DNA of 41,616 nt from Actinomadura sp. BRA 177 (GCF_013372625.1 NZ_JABXFD010000370.1:1-41616), one strand, 5' to 3'; positions 25,057-35,688 are shown, counted from the first letter of the stretch. Notes: generated from the letters alone by a model not told the origin. Numbers and translations: made by a program.

Positions 25057-28000
25057 GTGGGGCGACGGGGGCTTGTACTCAGGCGGATGGCCGGCGATCG
25101 GACGCTGGTGCTGGCCGCCTGCGCGACCGCGCTGTTCGCCACGACCGTCCTCGCGGCCCTGGTCGGCTACACCGGGTCGGTGACCCGCGAGGGGCTGCGC
25201 CGGACGCTGGCGGACGCGACGTTCGCCTCGGTCGGGACGACGATCGGCACGCACGTCCCCGCGAACGGCCTCACCGAGGTGCAGGGCGAGGTCGATCAGT
25301 CGCTCAAGCAGATCTACCGGGACGTCCCGCTGGCGATCTCGATGAGCGTGCGCAGCGACTCCTACACCCTCCCCGGGCAGGAGAAGAGCGACCACCCCGA
25401 GCTGACCGCGTTCGAGACCTACACCGGCATCGAGAAGCACGCGCGCCTCACCGAGGGACGCTGGCCCGCCGCGTCCGCGAACGAAGTGGAGGCGGTGCTT
25501 CCCGCCGCTGCCGCCAAGGCCATCAAAGCCGACGTGGACGACGTCCTCACGCTGCACGGCCGCGTCGACAAGAAGTCGGTCGTGAAGGTGCGGGTCGTCG
25601 GGCTGTTCGACGTCCCCGACCCGGAGCACTACTTCTGGCAGGACGACCGGCTCATCACGACCGGTGTCGAAAAGCTCGACTACACGACGTACGGGCCGTT
25701 CGTGGTGCGTCCCGAGGTGTTCGCCGGCAAGTTCACCGGCACCGGGTCCGACGCCCGCTTCACCGTCATGCCCGACCTGCGCGGCGTCGAGTCCGGCGAC
25801 CTCGGCCCGCTCGGCGACCGTGTCACGCACGCGGACGACACCTTCAAGGACATCGGCGACGGCGCGCAGTTCACCGTCGTGACGAAGCTCCCCGAACTGA
25901 CCGGGCAGCTGAACGGCGCCGTGCTCGTGGCACGTTCCACGATGCTGATCCCGGTGATCCAGCTCGTCCTGCTGGCCGGGTGCGCGTGGCTGCTCGTCGC
26001 ACGGCTGCTCGCCGACCACCGGCGCGGCGAGGTCGCGCTGCTGCGCACCCGCGGCATGGGGATGCGGCAGCTCGCGCGGCTCGGCCTCGCCGAGGGGCTG
26101 CTGATCGTGCTGCCCGCCGCGGTGCTCGGCCGCTGCTCGCCCGCCCGCTGCTGCGGCTCGCCGGGCACGCCCCGGCGGTGCGCGCGTCCGGGCTGCGGCT
26201 GGACGCCGGGCCCGTCGCCCCGCTGTGGATCGTGTCGGTGCTGACGGCGCTGGCCTGCGCGATCGCATTGACGATCCCGACGCTGCGCGGCGCCAACCGC
26301 ACGTTCGTCGAGGCGCAGGCCGGGATCGGCCGGCAGGGGCGCGGTGGCCTGCGCGGATCCGGCGTCGACCTCGCGCTGCTGCTCATCGCCGGGCTCGCGA
26401 TTTGGCAGCTCACCCGGTACGGGGCGGACGGCGCGGGCGGCACCGGGGGCGGAACGTCCGGCATCGACCCGTTAATCGTGTCCGGCCCGGCGCTCGCGCT
26501 GCTCGCCGGCGGGGTGCTGCTGCTCCGGGTCGTGCCCGGGGTGTCGCGCATCGCCGAGCGGGTCGCGACGCGCGGGCGCGGGCTCGTGTCCGTCCTCGGC
26601 ACCCGGCAGGTCGGACGGCGCCAGCTCCGCTACGCGGGACCGGTCCTGCTGCTGGTCATGGCGATGGCAGTCGGGGTGCTGTCGGTGACGACGATGGCGA
26701 CCTGGCAGCGGTCGCAGACCGACCAGGCCGACTTCCAGAGCGGCGCCGACCTGCGGCTCACCGCAGCCACCAGCGGCGGCGGCCCGGCGACGCTCGGGCA
26801 GGGCGGACGCTTCGCGGCGCTGCCCGGCGTCACGGCGGCGACGGCGGTGCTGCGCGCGGACGGCGACCTCGGCAACGAGCCCGCGACGCTGCTCGCCGCC
26901 GACACCTCGACCCTCGGGCAGGTGCTGCGCGTCCAGCCCGATCTGCGGAACGACCTGCGGCTGGACGAGCTGGCGGCGGCCCGTCCCGAAGCCCCCGCGC
27001 TGACCGTCCCCGGCAAGCCGAAGCGGCTGCTGTTCGACCTGAGCCTCACCCGCACCGGCCCGACGCCCGGAGGCGACGAGCCGTCGTCCGGCACGGAGTA
27101 CGAGGTCGCGGTGACCGTCGTGGACGCGCACGGGCTGGCCCGGCAGGTGGAGCTGCCCGGCTTCCCCGCCGACGGCGACGAGCACACGGTCGCGCTGGAC
27201 GCCGCCGACCTCGCGGGGCCGGGCGGCGTGCCGTCCTACCCGCTGTCGGTCAGGGGCGTCCACTACGCCTACGACAACAACGCCTACACCGGGCCGCTCG
27301 ACCTGCGGGTCATGGGCGTGCACGGCGACGGCACCGGGGACGCCAAGCCGCCCGCAGACCTACGCTGGGACGTGTTCGCCTACTCGCCAGACCCGAGGAA
27401 GCTCCTCAAACCACGCCTCAAGGACGCGGAGGAGGGCCTCGCGGAGATCTCGCTGCCCGCGACCGCCGACCCGGACCCGAGCCGCGGCATCTACAGCAGC
27501 GCGACCGGCGCCACCGTCCACGCGATCCTCGCCACGGCCACGCCGCCGAAGCACGGGCTGCAGAACACCGACCTCCGGCCGACCGTGCCCGGCGTGATCA
27601 CCGATGAGATGGCCGGGCGCGCCAAGGTCGGCGTCGGCGGCACCGTCACCATCAGCACCGTGGACGGCGACCAGCCGGTCAAGGTCCTGGGGATCGCGCC
27701 CGCGCTGCCGACCGTGCCGCCCGGCGAACCCGGCGTCCTCGTCGACCTGCCGACGCTCACCCAGAGTCGCCTCGCCGCCGGCGGCGCCACCACCGACAGC
27801 ATCGAGCCCGGCGAATGGTGGGCGGCGGTGCGCGGCGGCCACACCGCTGCGGCCGTCCGGGCGCTCGGCGAGCACCCGGCCTGGGGCGAGGTCGCCGCCG
27901 ACCGCGTCAAGGTCCGCGCCGAACTGCGGGACGCCCCGCTCGGCGCGGCGCTCCAGGGCGCGCTCGTGCTCGGCTTCGGCGCCGCACTCGCGTTCGCCGT

Positions 28001-28376
28001 CATCGCGTTCGTCGTGAACGCGGCGGTCACGGCGGGCGAGCGGACCCGCGAGTTCGCGGTGCTGCGCGCCCTCGGCGTCCATCCGAGGCAGGTCGCCGGG
28101 ATGCTCGCGATCGAGCAGGCGTACCTGGTCGCGCTCGGCCTGCTCGGCGGGACGGTCCTCGGCCTCGTCGTCGCGCGGCTCGTCGTCCCGCACGTCGTGC
28201 TCAGCGTCCAGGCCGCGCAGCCGTACCCGCCCGCCGAACTCGTCGTCCAGTGGCCGGTGGTGCTGGCCATGCTCGCCGGTGTCGCAGCGGTGCTCGGCCT
28301 CGTCCTGCCGCCGGTGATGCGGGTGCTGCGGCGCCGTAACCTCGGCGCCGGCCTGCGCGTGGGGGAGGACCGATGA
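25057..28376 (+). CDS. FtsX/MacB-type ABC transporter permease (frameshifted)
   Basis: A large permease of 1106 residues once one lost base is restored. The N-terminal helix (TLVLAACATALFATTVLAAL) is followed by a big extracellular domain, then FtsX-type transmembrane blocks: LIPVIQLVLLAGCAWLLVAR, and near the C-terminus ALVLGFGAALAFAVIAF with the conserved EFAVLRALGVHPRQVAGML. The frame breaks near 26129: the first frame reads AVLGRCSPARCC and stops at 26244, while the shifted frame reads PLLARPLLRLAGHAPAV. One added C at GGCCG gives VLGPLLARPLL. GTG start at 25057 is tentative because no ribosome binding site is clear. The stop overlaps the second permease (ATGA). Confidence 0.85.
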
Positions 28377-30937
28377 GAGGCTCCGCCATGCGGCTGGTCC
28401 GGGCGCAGTGGGCGCCGCTCGTCGCGCTGGCCGTGCTGTCGCTGCTGTCGGCGCTGCTCGCGGTCGCCGTCCCGTCCCGCACGGCCGCCGGCTACGACCG
28501 CGCCGCTGCCGCCGCCATCGGCTCGTCCGCCGACCTCACGGTCGAGGGCAAGGCGGCGGGGAGCACCGCGTGGTCGGCCGTCCCGAGCCAGGCCGCGATG
28601 GAGGCCAACAGCGTCACCTGGCAGCAGATGCTGCCGCGCTCGCTGGCGAAGGTCGCCGGCGAACCGGAGGCGTCCGCGATGAGCGCGCGGCTGCGCGTCC
28701 CCGGGCGGTTCTCCGCGCCCCGGCTGCTGTACCTGGGCTGGGATCTCGGCGCGTGGAGCCGCATCCGGGTCGTCGCGGGCGACCCGGCGGTCAACCCGCC
28801 GTCGGAGACGAGCGGCGACATCCGCGTCATGGTCTCCGCGAAGTACGCCCGGCAGCTCGGCTACAAGGTCGGCGACCGGATGGACCTCGGGGACCTCTCG
28901 GTCGAGATCTCCGGACTGTACGAGCCGGTGAACGCCGCCGACCCGTTCTGGGCGCCCCGCCCCAGCCTGCTGCACCCGGTGAAGGTGTCGCTCGGCGGCG
29001 ACGGGGGGCAGGCCGACGCGGGCACCGCGCTGCTGGGCGTCAGCGGATACTCGCGGGTCGTCCGCGAGAGCGACACGCAGTTCACCTTCAGCTGGCGCTT
29101 CCCGATCCGCGCCGCGGACATCGACGCCGGGGACGCCGGTGCCCTGGCCGGCGACCTCGGCGCGTTCCGCTCCGCCGTGCGGGGACGCTCCGGACTCTTC
29201 CCGTGCGATGTCGTCTCCGCGCTCGACGACCGGCTGACCGGGTTCGCCGGACGGCTGCACACGGCGCGCTCCGTGCTCGGGCTGGCCTTCGGCGGGCTCG
29301 CCGCCGTCGCCGCCGGGGTGCTGCTGCTCGCCGCCGGGCTGCTCGCCGAGCGGCTCCGCCCGATCCTCGGCACGATGCGGGCGCGCGGCGCCTCGCTGCG
29401 GCAGCTCGCCGCCCCCGCCTGCGGGCTCACCGCGCTCGCCGTCGTCCCGTCCGCCGTGCTCGGATACGCGGCCGGCCGGCTGCTGGACGTCGGCCCGCCG
29501 CAGCTGACGTCCGGCTACGTGATCGCCGCGCTCGTGGTCGCCGTGCTCGGCGTCCCCGCCGTCATGGTGGGGCGGGAGCGCGGCGGCGGACTCGGCTCGG
29601 CCACCGATCGGCGCGACGACCTCGCCGCCGCCCGGCCCTCACCGCGCCGGCTCGTGCTGGACGGCCTGCTGGTCGCGCTCGCGGTGCTCGGCGTCGTGCT
29701 GCTGCGCGAGCGCGGCGCGTCCGCCGGGACCGACCCGCTGGTCGCCGCCGTTCCCGTGCTGCTCGGCGCGGCGCTCGGCGCCCTGGTCCTGCGCGCCTAC
29801 CCCTACCTGCTCCGCGCGACCGGGCCAGTGCTGCGGCGGCGCAGCGGCGCGGTCGCGTTCCTCGGCCTCGCGCGCGCGTCCCGGCAGAACCTCGTCGGGG
29901 CGCTGCCGCTCGCCGTCCTGCTGCTGGCCGCGACCGTCGCCGGCTTCACCGCCACCGTGGACACCGGGTTGCGGGACGGCCAGGTGCGCGCGTCCTGGTG
30001 GGAGACCGGGGCGGACGCGCGCATCGAGGCCGGGCCGGTGGACGACGCGACGCTCGCCCGCATCCGGTCGCTGCCCGGAGTGACCGGCGCCCTCCGGGTC
30101 CGGGTCATCTCCACGGTGTCGACCGCCACGGACCAGGCGCCGCTGACCGTGGTCGGCGTGGACCTGGACGCCTACCGGAAGCTGGCGCCCGACGTGCCGG
30201 GCATCCCGTCCGGGCGGGGCGTCCTCCTGTCACCGCTCACCGCCCGCACAAGGGGCACGGGTCCCCTGACCCTGAGCCGGCCCGGGATGACCCCGATCCA
30301 GGTCAAGCCCTCCGGGCAGATCGAGCACTTCCCCGGACAGGGCCTGGGCACGGCGTTCGCCGTCGTCCCGTACACGATGGTCGCCGGTGAGACGGGCTTC
30401 CCCTCGCAGGTCTTCGTCACCGGTGACGTGGACGCCGAGGCTCTGCGCGCCGCCGCCCCCGGACGCGACGTCCAGCTGCGGCGGGACGTCCTGCGGGACA
30501 TGACGCGCGACCCCATGGTGACCGTCGTCCACGAGACGTTCCGGAACGGGGCGCTCATCGGCGGCGTGTTCGGGCTGCTCGCGGTCCTGCTCGTCCTGGT
30601 CGTCGGCGCCCGCGCCCGCGGCCGCACCGTCGCCCACCTGCGCGCCCTCGGGCTCAGCCGGCGGCAGAGCCGCGGCCTCGCCCTAGTCGAGATCGCACCC
30701 GTCCTCCTCTGCGCCGTCGGTGCCGGCTGGGTGCTCGGCCTGCTCCTGCCCGAGATCACCGGCCCGGTCGTCGACCTGCGCCCCTACACCGGCGGCTTCG
30801 CCGTCACCGCGCACACCCCCGGCCTCGCCGCGCTCCTCGGCCTCATCGGCGCGCTCCTGCTGGCGGCCGCCGCGGCCATCGCCGTCGACCGCCTCTTCGA
30901 CACCCGCCCCGGCACCGCCCTGAGAACGGGGGACTGA
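28373..30937 (+). CDS. FtsX/MacB-type ABC transporter permease
   Basis: An 854-residue permease paired with the larger one. It has an N-terminal membrane helix (PLVALAVLSLLSALLAVAV), an extracellular domain, a first membrane block with RPILGTMRARGASLRQLAA, a middle membrane block (LGLARASRQNLVGALPLAVL), a second extracellular domain, and a final FtsX block with GRTVAHLRALGLSRRQSRGLALVE. The repeated RARG/RALG coupling helices that touch the ATPases are visible. It begins inside the previous stop codon and its TGA shares one base with the next ATG (TGATG). With two ATPases it likely exports a peptide, lipid or toxic compound; substrate unknown. Confidence 0.9.
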   Translation: MRGSAMRLVRAQWAPLVALAVLSLLSALLAVAVPSRTAAGYDRAAAAAIGSSADLTVEGKAAGSTAWSAVPSQAAMEANSVTWQQMLPRSLAKVAGEPEASAMSARLRVPGRFSAPRLLYLGWDLGAWSRIRVVAGDPAVNPPSETSGDIRVMVSAKYARQLGYKVGDRMDLGDLSVEISGLYEPVNAADPFWAPRPSLLHPVKVSLGGDGGQADAGTALLGVSGYSRVVRESDTQFTFSWRFPIRAADIDAGDAGALAGDLGAFRSAVRGRSGLFPCDVVSALDDRLTGFAGRLHTARSVLGLAFGGLAAVAAGVLLLAAGLLAERLRPILGTMRARGASLRQLAAPACGLTALAVVPSAVLGYAAGRLLDVGPPQLTSGYVIAALVVAVLGVPAVMVGRERGGGLGSATDRRDDLAAARPSPRRLVLDGLLVALAVLGVVLLRERGASAGTDPLVAAVPVLLGAALGALVLRAYPYLLRATGPVLRRRSGAVAFLGLARASRQNLVGALPLAVLLLAATVAGFTATVDTGLRDGQVRASWWETGADARIEAGPVDDATLARIRSLPGVTGALRVRVISTVSTATDQAPLTVVGVDLDAYRKLAPDVPGIPSGRGVLLSPLTARTRGTGPLTLSRPGMTPIQVKPSGQIEHFPGQGLGTAFAVVPYTMVAGETGFPSQVFVTGDVDAEALRAAAPGRDVQLRRDVLRDMTRDPMVTVVHETFRNGALIGGVFGLLAVLLVLVVGARARGRTVAHLRALGLSRRQSRGLALVEIAPVLLCAVGAGWVLGLLLPEITGPVVDLRPYTGGFAVTAHTPGLAALLGLIGALLLAAAAAIAVDRLFDTRPGTALRTGD

Positions 30938-31851
30938 TGACCAACGCACCCGACCTCGCCGAACTGGAGCGGCGCGCCGCCGAACGCGGCCCCGTCTACG
31001 GCGAGGGCGCCCACATCGTCTGCGACAACCTCGTCCGCATCTACAAGACGGACGGCGTCGAGGTCGTCGCCCTCCAGGGCCTCGACCTGCTCGTCGACCC
31101 CGGGGAACTCGTCGCCATCGTGGGCGCGTCCGGCTCCGGCAAGTCGACCCTCCTCAACATCCTGTCCGGCCTGGACGTCCCGACCGCCGGCGTCGCCCGC
31201 GTCGCCGGCTCGGACCTGCTCACCATGATGTCCAAGGAACGGCTCCGCTTCCGCCGCGAACAGGTCGGGTTCGTCTGGCAGCAGACGTCCCGCAACCTCC
31301 TCCCGTACCTGACCGCCGCGCAGAACGTCGAGCTGCCCATGAAGTTCGCGGGCCGCTCCCGCCGCGAGCGCGCGACCCGCGCCGCCGAACTGCTCGGCAT
31401 GCTGGACGTCGGCGACTGCGCGAACCGGCGTCCCGCCGAACTGTCCGGCGGCCAGCAGCAGCGCATCGCGATCGCCGTGGCCGTCGCGAACGAACCCCAC
31501 GTCATCCTGGCCGACGAACCCACCGGCGAACTCGACACCACGACCGCCGCCGGCGTCTTCGCCGCGCTCCGCCGCGTCAACGAGGAACTCGGCACCACCA
31601 CCGTCGTCGTCACCCACGACGCGCAGGTGTCCGAACGCGTCGACCGCACCGTCGGCATCCGCGACGGCCGCACCAGCGTCGAGGTCCGCCGCGGCGGCGG
31701 CACCGCCGAGGAGTACGCCCTCCTCGACCGCACCGGCCGCGTCCAGCTCCCCGCCGCGTTCACCGAGGCCCTCGACCTGCGCGACCGCGTCCGCCTCGCC
31801 CTGGAAAGCGACCACGTCGGCGTCTGGCCCGACCGGGAGGAGACCTCATGA
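30937..31851 (+). CDS. ABC transporter ATP-binding protein with C-terminal AbrB-like segment
   Basis: A 304-residue MacB/LolD-type ATPase. Walker A is GASGSGKST, the signature is LSGGQQQR, Walker B is VILADEPTGELD, and the H-loop is VVVTHD. After the ATPase core the last 50 residues read EYALLDRTGRVQLPAAF...LRDRVRLALE...HVGVWPD, a pattern like the swapped-hairpin AbrB/SpoVT fold (GR..LP..... L..GD.V). This tail is, to my knowledge, common in this actinobacterial subgroup but its function is unclear. It overlaps both neighbours and belongs to the four-gene exporter operon. Confidence 0.93.
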   Translation: MTNAPDLAELERRAAERGPVYGEGAHIVCDNLVRIYKTDGVEVVALQGLDLLVDPGELVAIVGASGSGKSTLLNILSGLDVPTAGVARVAGSDLLTMMSKERLRFRREQVGFVWQQTSRNLLPYLTAAQNVELPMKFAGRSRRERATRAAELLGMLDVGDCANRRPAELSGGQQQRIAIAVAVANEPHVILADEPTGELDTTTAAGVFAALRRVNEELGTTTVVVTHDAQVSERVDRTVGIRDGRTSVEVRRGGGTAEEYALLDRTGRVQLPAAFTEALDLRDRVRLALESDHVGVWPDREETS

Positions 31852-32549
31852 CCGACCCGATGGTGGCCGTCCACGACCTGACGCGCACCTACCGCACGGG
31901 CAAGATCGAGGTCCCGGCCCTGCGCGGCGCGTCCTTCACCATCGCCCCAGGCGAACTGGTCGCCATCAAGGGCCGCTCAGGCTCCGGCAAGACGACGCTC
32001 CTCAACCTGATCGGCGGCCTGGACGTCCCCGACGGCGGCACCGTCCACGTCGCCGGCCGCGAGGTGGGCGAACTCCCAGAGGACGACCTCCTGGCCCTAC
32101 GCCGCGACCACATCGGCTACGTCTTCCAATCCCACGGCCTGATCCCGGTCCTCTCCGCCGCCGAAAACGTAGAAGTCCCCCTACGCCTGATCCGCAAGAA
32201 CCCTGCCGAACGCGACGAACGAGTACGCGTCCTACTCTCCCTGGTAGGCCTGGCAGACCACGCCGCCCAACGCCCGTACGAACTCTCCGGCGGCCAACGC
32301 CAACGCGTGGCGATAGCCAGAGCCCTAGCAAACCGCCCCAGGTTGCTCCTAGCCGACGAACCCACCGGCCAACTCGACTCCGAAACAGCCGCCGCAATAA
32401 TGCCCCTGCTACGCGCAGTAGTAGCCAGCGAAGGCGTAACGGTCCTGGTAGCCACCCACGACCAAACCCTCCTCTCAGAAGCCGACCGAGTCCTAAACCT
32501 AGAAGACGGCGTAATCACCGAGTCCTCCGCAACTCAGATGGCCGACTGA
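31848..32549 (+). CDS. ABC transporter ATP-binding protein
   Basis: A 233-residue MacB/LolD-type ATPase without extra domains. Walker A is GRSGSGKTT, the signature is ELSGGQRQRVAIARAL, Walker B is LLLADEPTGQLD, and the H-loop is VLVATHD. ATG 31848 overlaps the preceding stop (ATGA). It is last in the exporter operon and presumably pairs with the first ATPase as a heterodimer. The second half uses many codons ending in A (CTA, GTA, GCA, CGA), unlike the start of the gene and its neighbours, so the 3' end differs in base composition. A degraded copy of its last 88 bases lies 267 bp downstream. Confidence 0.93.
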   Translation: MTDPMVAVHDLTRTYRTGKIEVPALRGASFTIAPGELVAIKGRSGSGKTTLLNLIGGLDVPDGGTVHVAGREVGELPEDDLLALRRDHIGYVFQSHGLIPVLSAAENVEVPLRLIRKNPAERDERVRVLLSLVGLADHAAQRPYELSGGQRQRVAIARALANRPRLLLADEPTGQLDSETAAAIMPLLRAVVASEGVTVLVATHDQTLLSEADRVLNLEDGVITESSATQMAD

Positions 32550-32872
32550 ACCGATCTTGTAATGCGGCCAGGTGTGCGAATCTGCGCGACGGCGCCTTCA
32601 TAGTGATCGACAGCCAACCGAGCCACGCGGTCCCTCGTGCCGACGAGCCGCGCGCGTCCCCTGACGCTTCCGCAACATGGACCATGAACACCTGGCTTGG
32701 ACGTGTAGGTTCTGGTGGCCACTCACGACGAACTCTTCTACGAGGGCGAGGGAGTCCTTCCTAGAAGATGGCGTCATCACAGAGGCAAGTCCTTTCTGTA
32801 GGGTGAACCTGGCACTCGACCCACGCGTCTGTACAGACGGCCCTTTCAGGATTTCGGATCCGAGGAGACCGA
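32550..32872. other. Intergenic region with an ABC ATPase remnant
   Basis: The 323 bases between the exporter operon and the second kinase hold no intact gene. The only recognisable content is the ATPase 3'-end fragment at 32709-32793 and the GAGGAG ribosome site of the kinase near 32862. I see no promoter or clear terminator. Confidence 0.6.
32709..32793 (+). pseudogene. Remnant of an ABC ATPase C-terminus
   Basis: The translation VLVATHDELFYEGEGVL, then after a one- or two-base shift LEDGVITEASP, matches the end of the upstream ATPase (VLVATHDQTLLSEADRVL and LEDGVITESS at 32442-32529). The copy is diverged and frameshifted and has no 5' part. It is either a partial duplication or what is left of a second transporter operon. 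Confidence 0.7.
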
Positions 32873-34830
32873 GTGGGGACTCCCCTCCAGGCTGGCGATC
32901 CCGACTCGATCGGCGGTTACCGCATCTTGGCGAGACTTGGCTCTGGCGGAATGGGCACGGTCTACCTTGCCGACGATGTCACGGGCACGTACGTCGCGGT
33001 AAAGATGATCAAGCCGGAGTTGGTGCGCCACGAGGACGGCGCCATCTCCGCTCGATTTCGGCGCGAGATTGCCGCCCTCCGCCGGCTCGGTCGCCGCTGC
33101 ACGGCCGCGCTCCTCGACGCCGATCCGGACGGTGACCCGCCGTACCTGGTCGTGGAGTACATCGATGGGCTTGCCCTAAGCCAGGCCGTCCGGCGCGATG
33201 GCCCGCTGCGCGGCGCGGCGCTAGAGGAGGTTGCGGTCGGCGTCGCCGCCGCGCTGGAGCACATCCACGGGCAGGGCATCGCGCACCGCGACCTGAAACC
33301 CGCCAACGTCCTCCTTGGACCGCATGGTCCGCGCGTCATCGACTTCGGCATTGCCGTTCTCGCCGGACGTGACACCAGGATCACCGCCACCGGACAACTC
33401 TGGGGTACCCCCGCCGTACATGGCGCCGGAACAACTCCTCGGGGAGCGGGTCACTAATGCCGCTGACCTGTTCGCATGGGCGGGCACCGTTGCCTACGCG
33501 GCGTCCGGTGCGCCGCCGTTCGGCGACGACCGCCGCACCGTCCACACCCGGATCTTGCACGGCGAACCAGTCCTGGAAGGATTGCATGGGCCCTTGCTCG
33601 ACCTAGTGAGGCGCTCCTTCGCCAAGGAGCCGGCCGCACGCCCGTCCGCCGCCGAGATAGTGGACGGCCTGCGCAACCTGTCAGGCACCGTCCTGCGCAA
33701 CGCTTCCCTCGGCACGGGACGGCAAATGAGCGCCGACGATGCGGAGGGTTGGGCGGAAAGGGCGGGGCAGAGCCTTGCCGCAGGTAAGACTCAGCTTGCC
33801 CTTTACCAGGCACAGCGTGGATTGGCTTTAGAACCACTGCACCCACGTTGCCTTTTCCGGCGTGCTCAGGCAAACCTCGCCGAAGGCGGTCACGGCCTCC
33901 AGGATCTCCAACTCGCGTATGAAGTAGATCCGGACGACAGGGAAGTCCGCCGTGCCTTTGCCCGGGAACTCGTGGCGCGCGGCAGCGACCGGGACGTGAA
34001 CAAGGCCCACAGTCTTGAGCCCGGAGACCCGTTGGTTTCGCTCGCCTACGCTCGCTCTCTGGCACGTCGCGGGCAAGCGGAGCGAGCATTCGAGATCGCT
34101 CCGGACGATTTGGAGGTTCGCCGCCGATATGCACGCATGCTTGCAGATGAACCGGCCGGGCGTGCTCGAGGCTTTGACGCTGTTACCCGAAGATCCGCAC
34201 ATCGTGTCCCGCTACCGCAGCCTCGCTCAGAGTACTGCCGGGTCGCCGGACGTCCCCCCGGATGCGCTTGCCGAAATCATTGCCCTCACCAGGGAACTAA
34301 AGCCACCGTTCGGCCTGAGACTATTCCGGCATGTCGATCTCGATCTCGACCGCGTCAACGATGCGTTGGTGGTGCTTGCCAAGACGAACTCCAGTCTTCC
34401 TATCGAAGCCCGGGCCCACCTGCGTCAAACGTTGATCGAAGGGCTCCGGGCAGTGATACACGAGAACAGTGCCGTTCGCTTTTCTCTTGAACGCGCCGCC
34501 AAAATCGAACGCACGGCCGAACTCGCCGACTTTCTCTACCCTGGGAAGGCGTTGTTCAGGAGCATCGCCCGGGATGCGTACGGTTCCTGGGCGTGGACTG
34601 AGCAGATACCCGTCGGCTGTGGTTGCGTCGCGACTCTGTCGATCTCGCTGGTATATCCCTTGGTAGCAGTGGCCTGGCTTGGCTGGGCAAGAGCGGTGCC
34701 GGTAGCCTTCCTGTCCTGGCTGGGACTTGGACTGCTGATCTTTTTGGGTCTATCGGTCGGACACATTATGCGGCGCGAAGCCCGTCGTCGGAAAGCCCGC
34801 GCATTGCATCAGTCGCAGCCTGATCGGTAG
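32873..34830 (+). pseudogene. Ser/Thr kinase with C-terminal TPR-like and membrane region, two frameshifts
   Basis: About 651 residues when two extra bases are removed. The kinase part has GSGGMGTVYLA (23-33), Lys44 in VAVK, HRDLKPAN (138-145) and DFG at 157-159. A first extra base near 33416 breaks WGTPA-YMAPEQ, where the correct continuation runs on in another frame. A second near 34160 breaks LADEPAG-VLEALTLLPEDP. The C-terminal half has TPR-like repeats (LYQAQRGLALEPLHPRCLFRR) and ends in two membrane helices (VATLSISLVYPLVAVAWLGW, VAFLSWLGLGLLIFLGL) and a basic tail. GTG start at 32873 follows GAGGAG. Codon use is less GC-biased than around it. Two independent insertions suggest real decay, though assembly error cannot be excluded. 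Confidence 0.8.
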
Positions 34831-34894
34831 CGGCGCAGCCCCGAACGGCCGGAGATCGCACCCAAGACCGCGTGACCAACTACCTCAGCCGCCG

Positions 34895-35641
34895 TTAATC
34901 GACGGGGATGGTGTAGGCCAACTCGTAGCGGTCGACGGGCACCACGATGTCGGCGGTCTCGACCGGACGGTCCCCGGTGTAGGTGCGCTGGATCACCATC
35001 ACGATGGATCCCACCGGCTCACCCAGTTGCTCGGCCTCGTCCGCGAGAATGGCCCGCGCCGTCACGACCTCGGTGGCCAGCGTGACCTCTTGCCCGATGG
35101 CCCGCATCCGCGCGATCACGCCGGCACCCGCGTACGGCCCCTCTTCGGGCAGCATCGCTGGCGTCCCACGCGTGATGTCCAGCGGCTCCCAGGAGGTCGA
35201 GAGCATGACGGGCTGCTCGTCCGCGAGAAAGGTGTACCGCGTCGCCAGCACAGGGTCGCCCTCCGCAATGCCAAGCCGCCCGGCCACGGCCGGCGACGCC
35301 GGGCTCGTCTCCGAGGTGGAACGCCACGCCCCTGCCCGTCCCTGCGCCTCCATATCCGCCCGGAACGGAGAGCTTCCCCGCCCGCGCGCCTCGCGGTACC
35401 AGCTCCTGGTAAGGCGCTTCACCTGCGGGCGCTGACGCACATATGTGCCGCTGCCGGAACGAGACTCCACGTAGCCCTCGGACACCAGAAGCCTGACGGC
35501 CTCGACGGCCACACGATCGGAGACGCCGTGCTCCCGCGCGAGTTGGTGACGGGAGGGAACCCGGTCGCTCGGTGCCAGGCGGCCGTCGACGATCTGTTGG
35601 CGCAGATTGTCGGCGATGCGTAGATATGCGGGCTGGGTCAC
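34895..35641 (-). CDS. GntR (HutC-type) transcriptional regulator
   Basis: A 248-residue GntR repressor. The N-terminal winged helix is at about residues 3-72: LRIADNLRQQIVDGRLAPSD, VPSRHQLAREHGVSDRVAVE, and GYVESRSGSGTYVRQ. The C-terminal UTRA ligand domain shows DPVLATRYTFLADEQPVMLS and the ending PVETADIVVPVDRYELAY. I take GTG 35641 as the start because GGAG lies five bases upstream and the N-terminus begins VTQPAYLRIADNL; the frame is open to 35704 but the extra residues do not fit. It diverges from an ATPase gene across a perfect 22-bp palindrome. Ligand unknown. Confidence 0.9.
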   Translation of the reverse strand: MTQPAYLRIADNLRQQIVDGRLAPSDRVPSRHQLAREHGVSDRVAVEAVRLLVSEGYVESRSGSGTYVRQRPQVKRLTRSWYREARGRGSSPFRADMEAQGRAGAWRSTSETSPASPAVAGRLGIAEGDPVLATRYTFLADEQPVMLSTSWEPLDITRGTPAMLPEEGPYAGAGVIARMRAIGQEVTLATEVVTARAILADEAEQLGEPVGSIVMVIQRTYTGDRPVETADIVVPVDRYELAYTIPVD

Positions 35642-35688
35642 TGTGACTCCGGTGGCGAAGTGGGTGCGTTTTCTCGACGCAAGCTTGA

